Positions 7,396 to 7,492 of a stretch of 7,492 nucleotides of DNA are shown here, piece after piece; the stretch's first letter is position 1; every line of letters begins with the position of its first letter. Position numbers and translations under genes: made by a program. Origin of the DNA: DASPXY01 sp038227745 (GTDB taxonomy: Bacteria > Planctomycetota > Planctomycetia > Gemmatales > Gemmataceae); contig JBBRPS010000510.1 in assembly GCA_038227745.1 (NCBI GenBank), positions 1-7,492 of the forward strand, written 5' to 3'. Under the pieces are notes generated by a model. The model searched no databases and was not told where the DNA came from. It worked only from the letters and a program-made list of their open reading frames with translations.

Positions 7396-7454
7396 GTCAC
7401 AGCCACCTGATACCTTACGTTTATCGAGAACCCAGGCATCAGGGAGGCTGTGAC
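7396..7454 (+). promoter_or_regulatory. Long imperfect hairpin covering a Shine-Dalgarno-like sequence
   Basis: GTCACAGCC (7396-7404) pairs perfectly with GGCTGTGAC (7446-7454). After one mismatch the stem continues with 7406-7407/7443-7444, a bulged G at 7442, 7408-7411/7438-7441, a mismatch, and 7413-7415/7434-7436. That gives 18 pairs with an 18-nt loop (7416-7433). No T-run follows, so a simple intrinsic terminator is not supported. The right arm contains AGGGAGG (7441-7447), so folding would hide a potential ribosome binding site for a start at 7459. Other options are an operator palindrome, an mRNA-processing structure or the edge of a mobile element. Confidence 0.5.
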
Positions 7455-7458
7455 GAAG

Positions 7459-7492
7459 ATGCGTTTGCTCCAAAGTACGTTGCCGGCGGATG
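7459..7492 (+). CDS. Possible start of a downstream gene, truncated by the window edge
   Basis: An ATG at 7459 opens a frame reading MRLLQSTLPAD up to the last base. AGGGAGG at 7441-7447 lies 11 nt upstream, a rather long but usable spacing. A GTG at 7450 in the same frame is only 2 nt from that motif and less likely. Eleven codons cannot identify a product, and chance is a real alternative. If genuine, its translation would be tied to the hairpin that encloses the ribosome binding site. Confidence 0.3.
   Translation, partial: MRLLQSTLPAD

Noticed and set aside
7282..7473. A 63-codon minus-strand frame across the 3' end
   Set aside because: It would begin with TTG, overlaps the end of the giant gene antisense, runs through the inverted repeats, and has no supporting ribosome site or recognised sequence.

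Overview
The window is almost entirely one giant gene. A single open reading frame at 76-7347 (+) encodes 2,423 residues, about 97% of the window. It is flanked by about 75 bases of upstream sequence and 145 bases of downstream sequence. The DNA is extremely G+C-rich through the gene (about three quarters by eye) and drops to 54% (78 of 145 bases, counted) after the stop codon. I infer Planctomycetota, of a Gemmata- or Isosphaera-like lineage. The reasons are the G+C content, a huge secreted or membrane protein made of Pro- and Trp-punctuated beta modules, and an Arg-rich signal peptide. No marker gene is present, so the taxonomy is moderate at best.

Layout: 1-75 is a leader with an 11-bp inverted-repeat arm (43-53) and a ribosome binding site (66-70). 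76-7347 is the giant gene. 7348-7492 holds the matching repeat arm (7362-7372), a long imperfect hairpin (7396-7454) and a possible start of a second gene (ATG at 7459) that runs off the right edge.

The main result is the internal architecture of the protein. It reads as two full-length homologous halves fused head to tail. Each half has a signal-peptide-like segment, about 1,000-1,150 residues of extracytoplasmic beta modules, and a C-terminal membrane block with an Arg-containing turn. Eight or more anchor motifs occur in the same order in both halves, with an offset that falls from about 1,267 to about 1,140 residues. The junction (about 1197-1307) contains the first half's membrane block, an Arg/Lys-rich linker and a second signal-like hydrophobic segment. 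Positive charges predict a consistent seven-helix topology with both large parts outside the cytoplasmic membrane. I recognise no enzyme motif and no named family, so the function is unknown; a structural or scaffold role at the cell envelope is only a guess.

Long open frames on the minus strand and in the other plus frame are composition-driven shadows and are not annotated.
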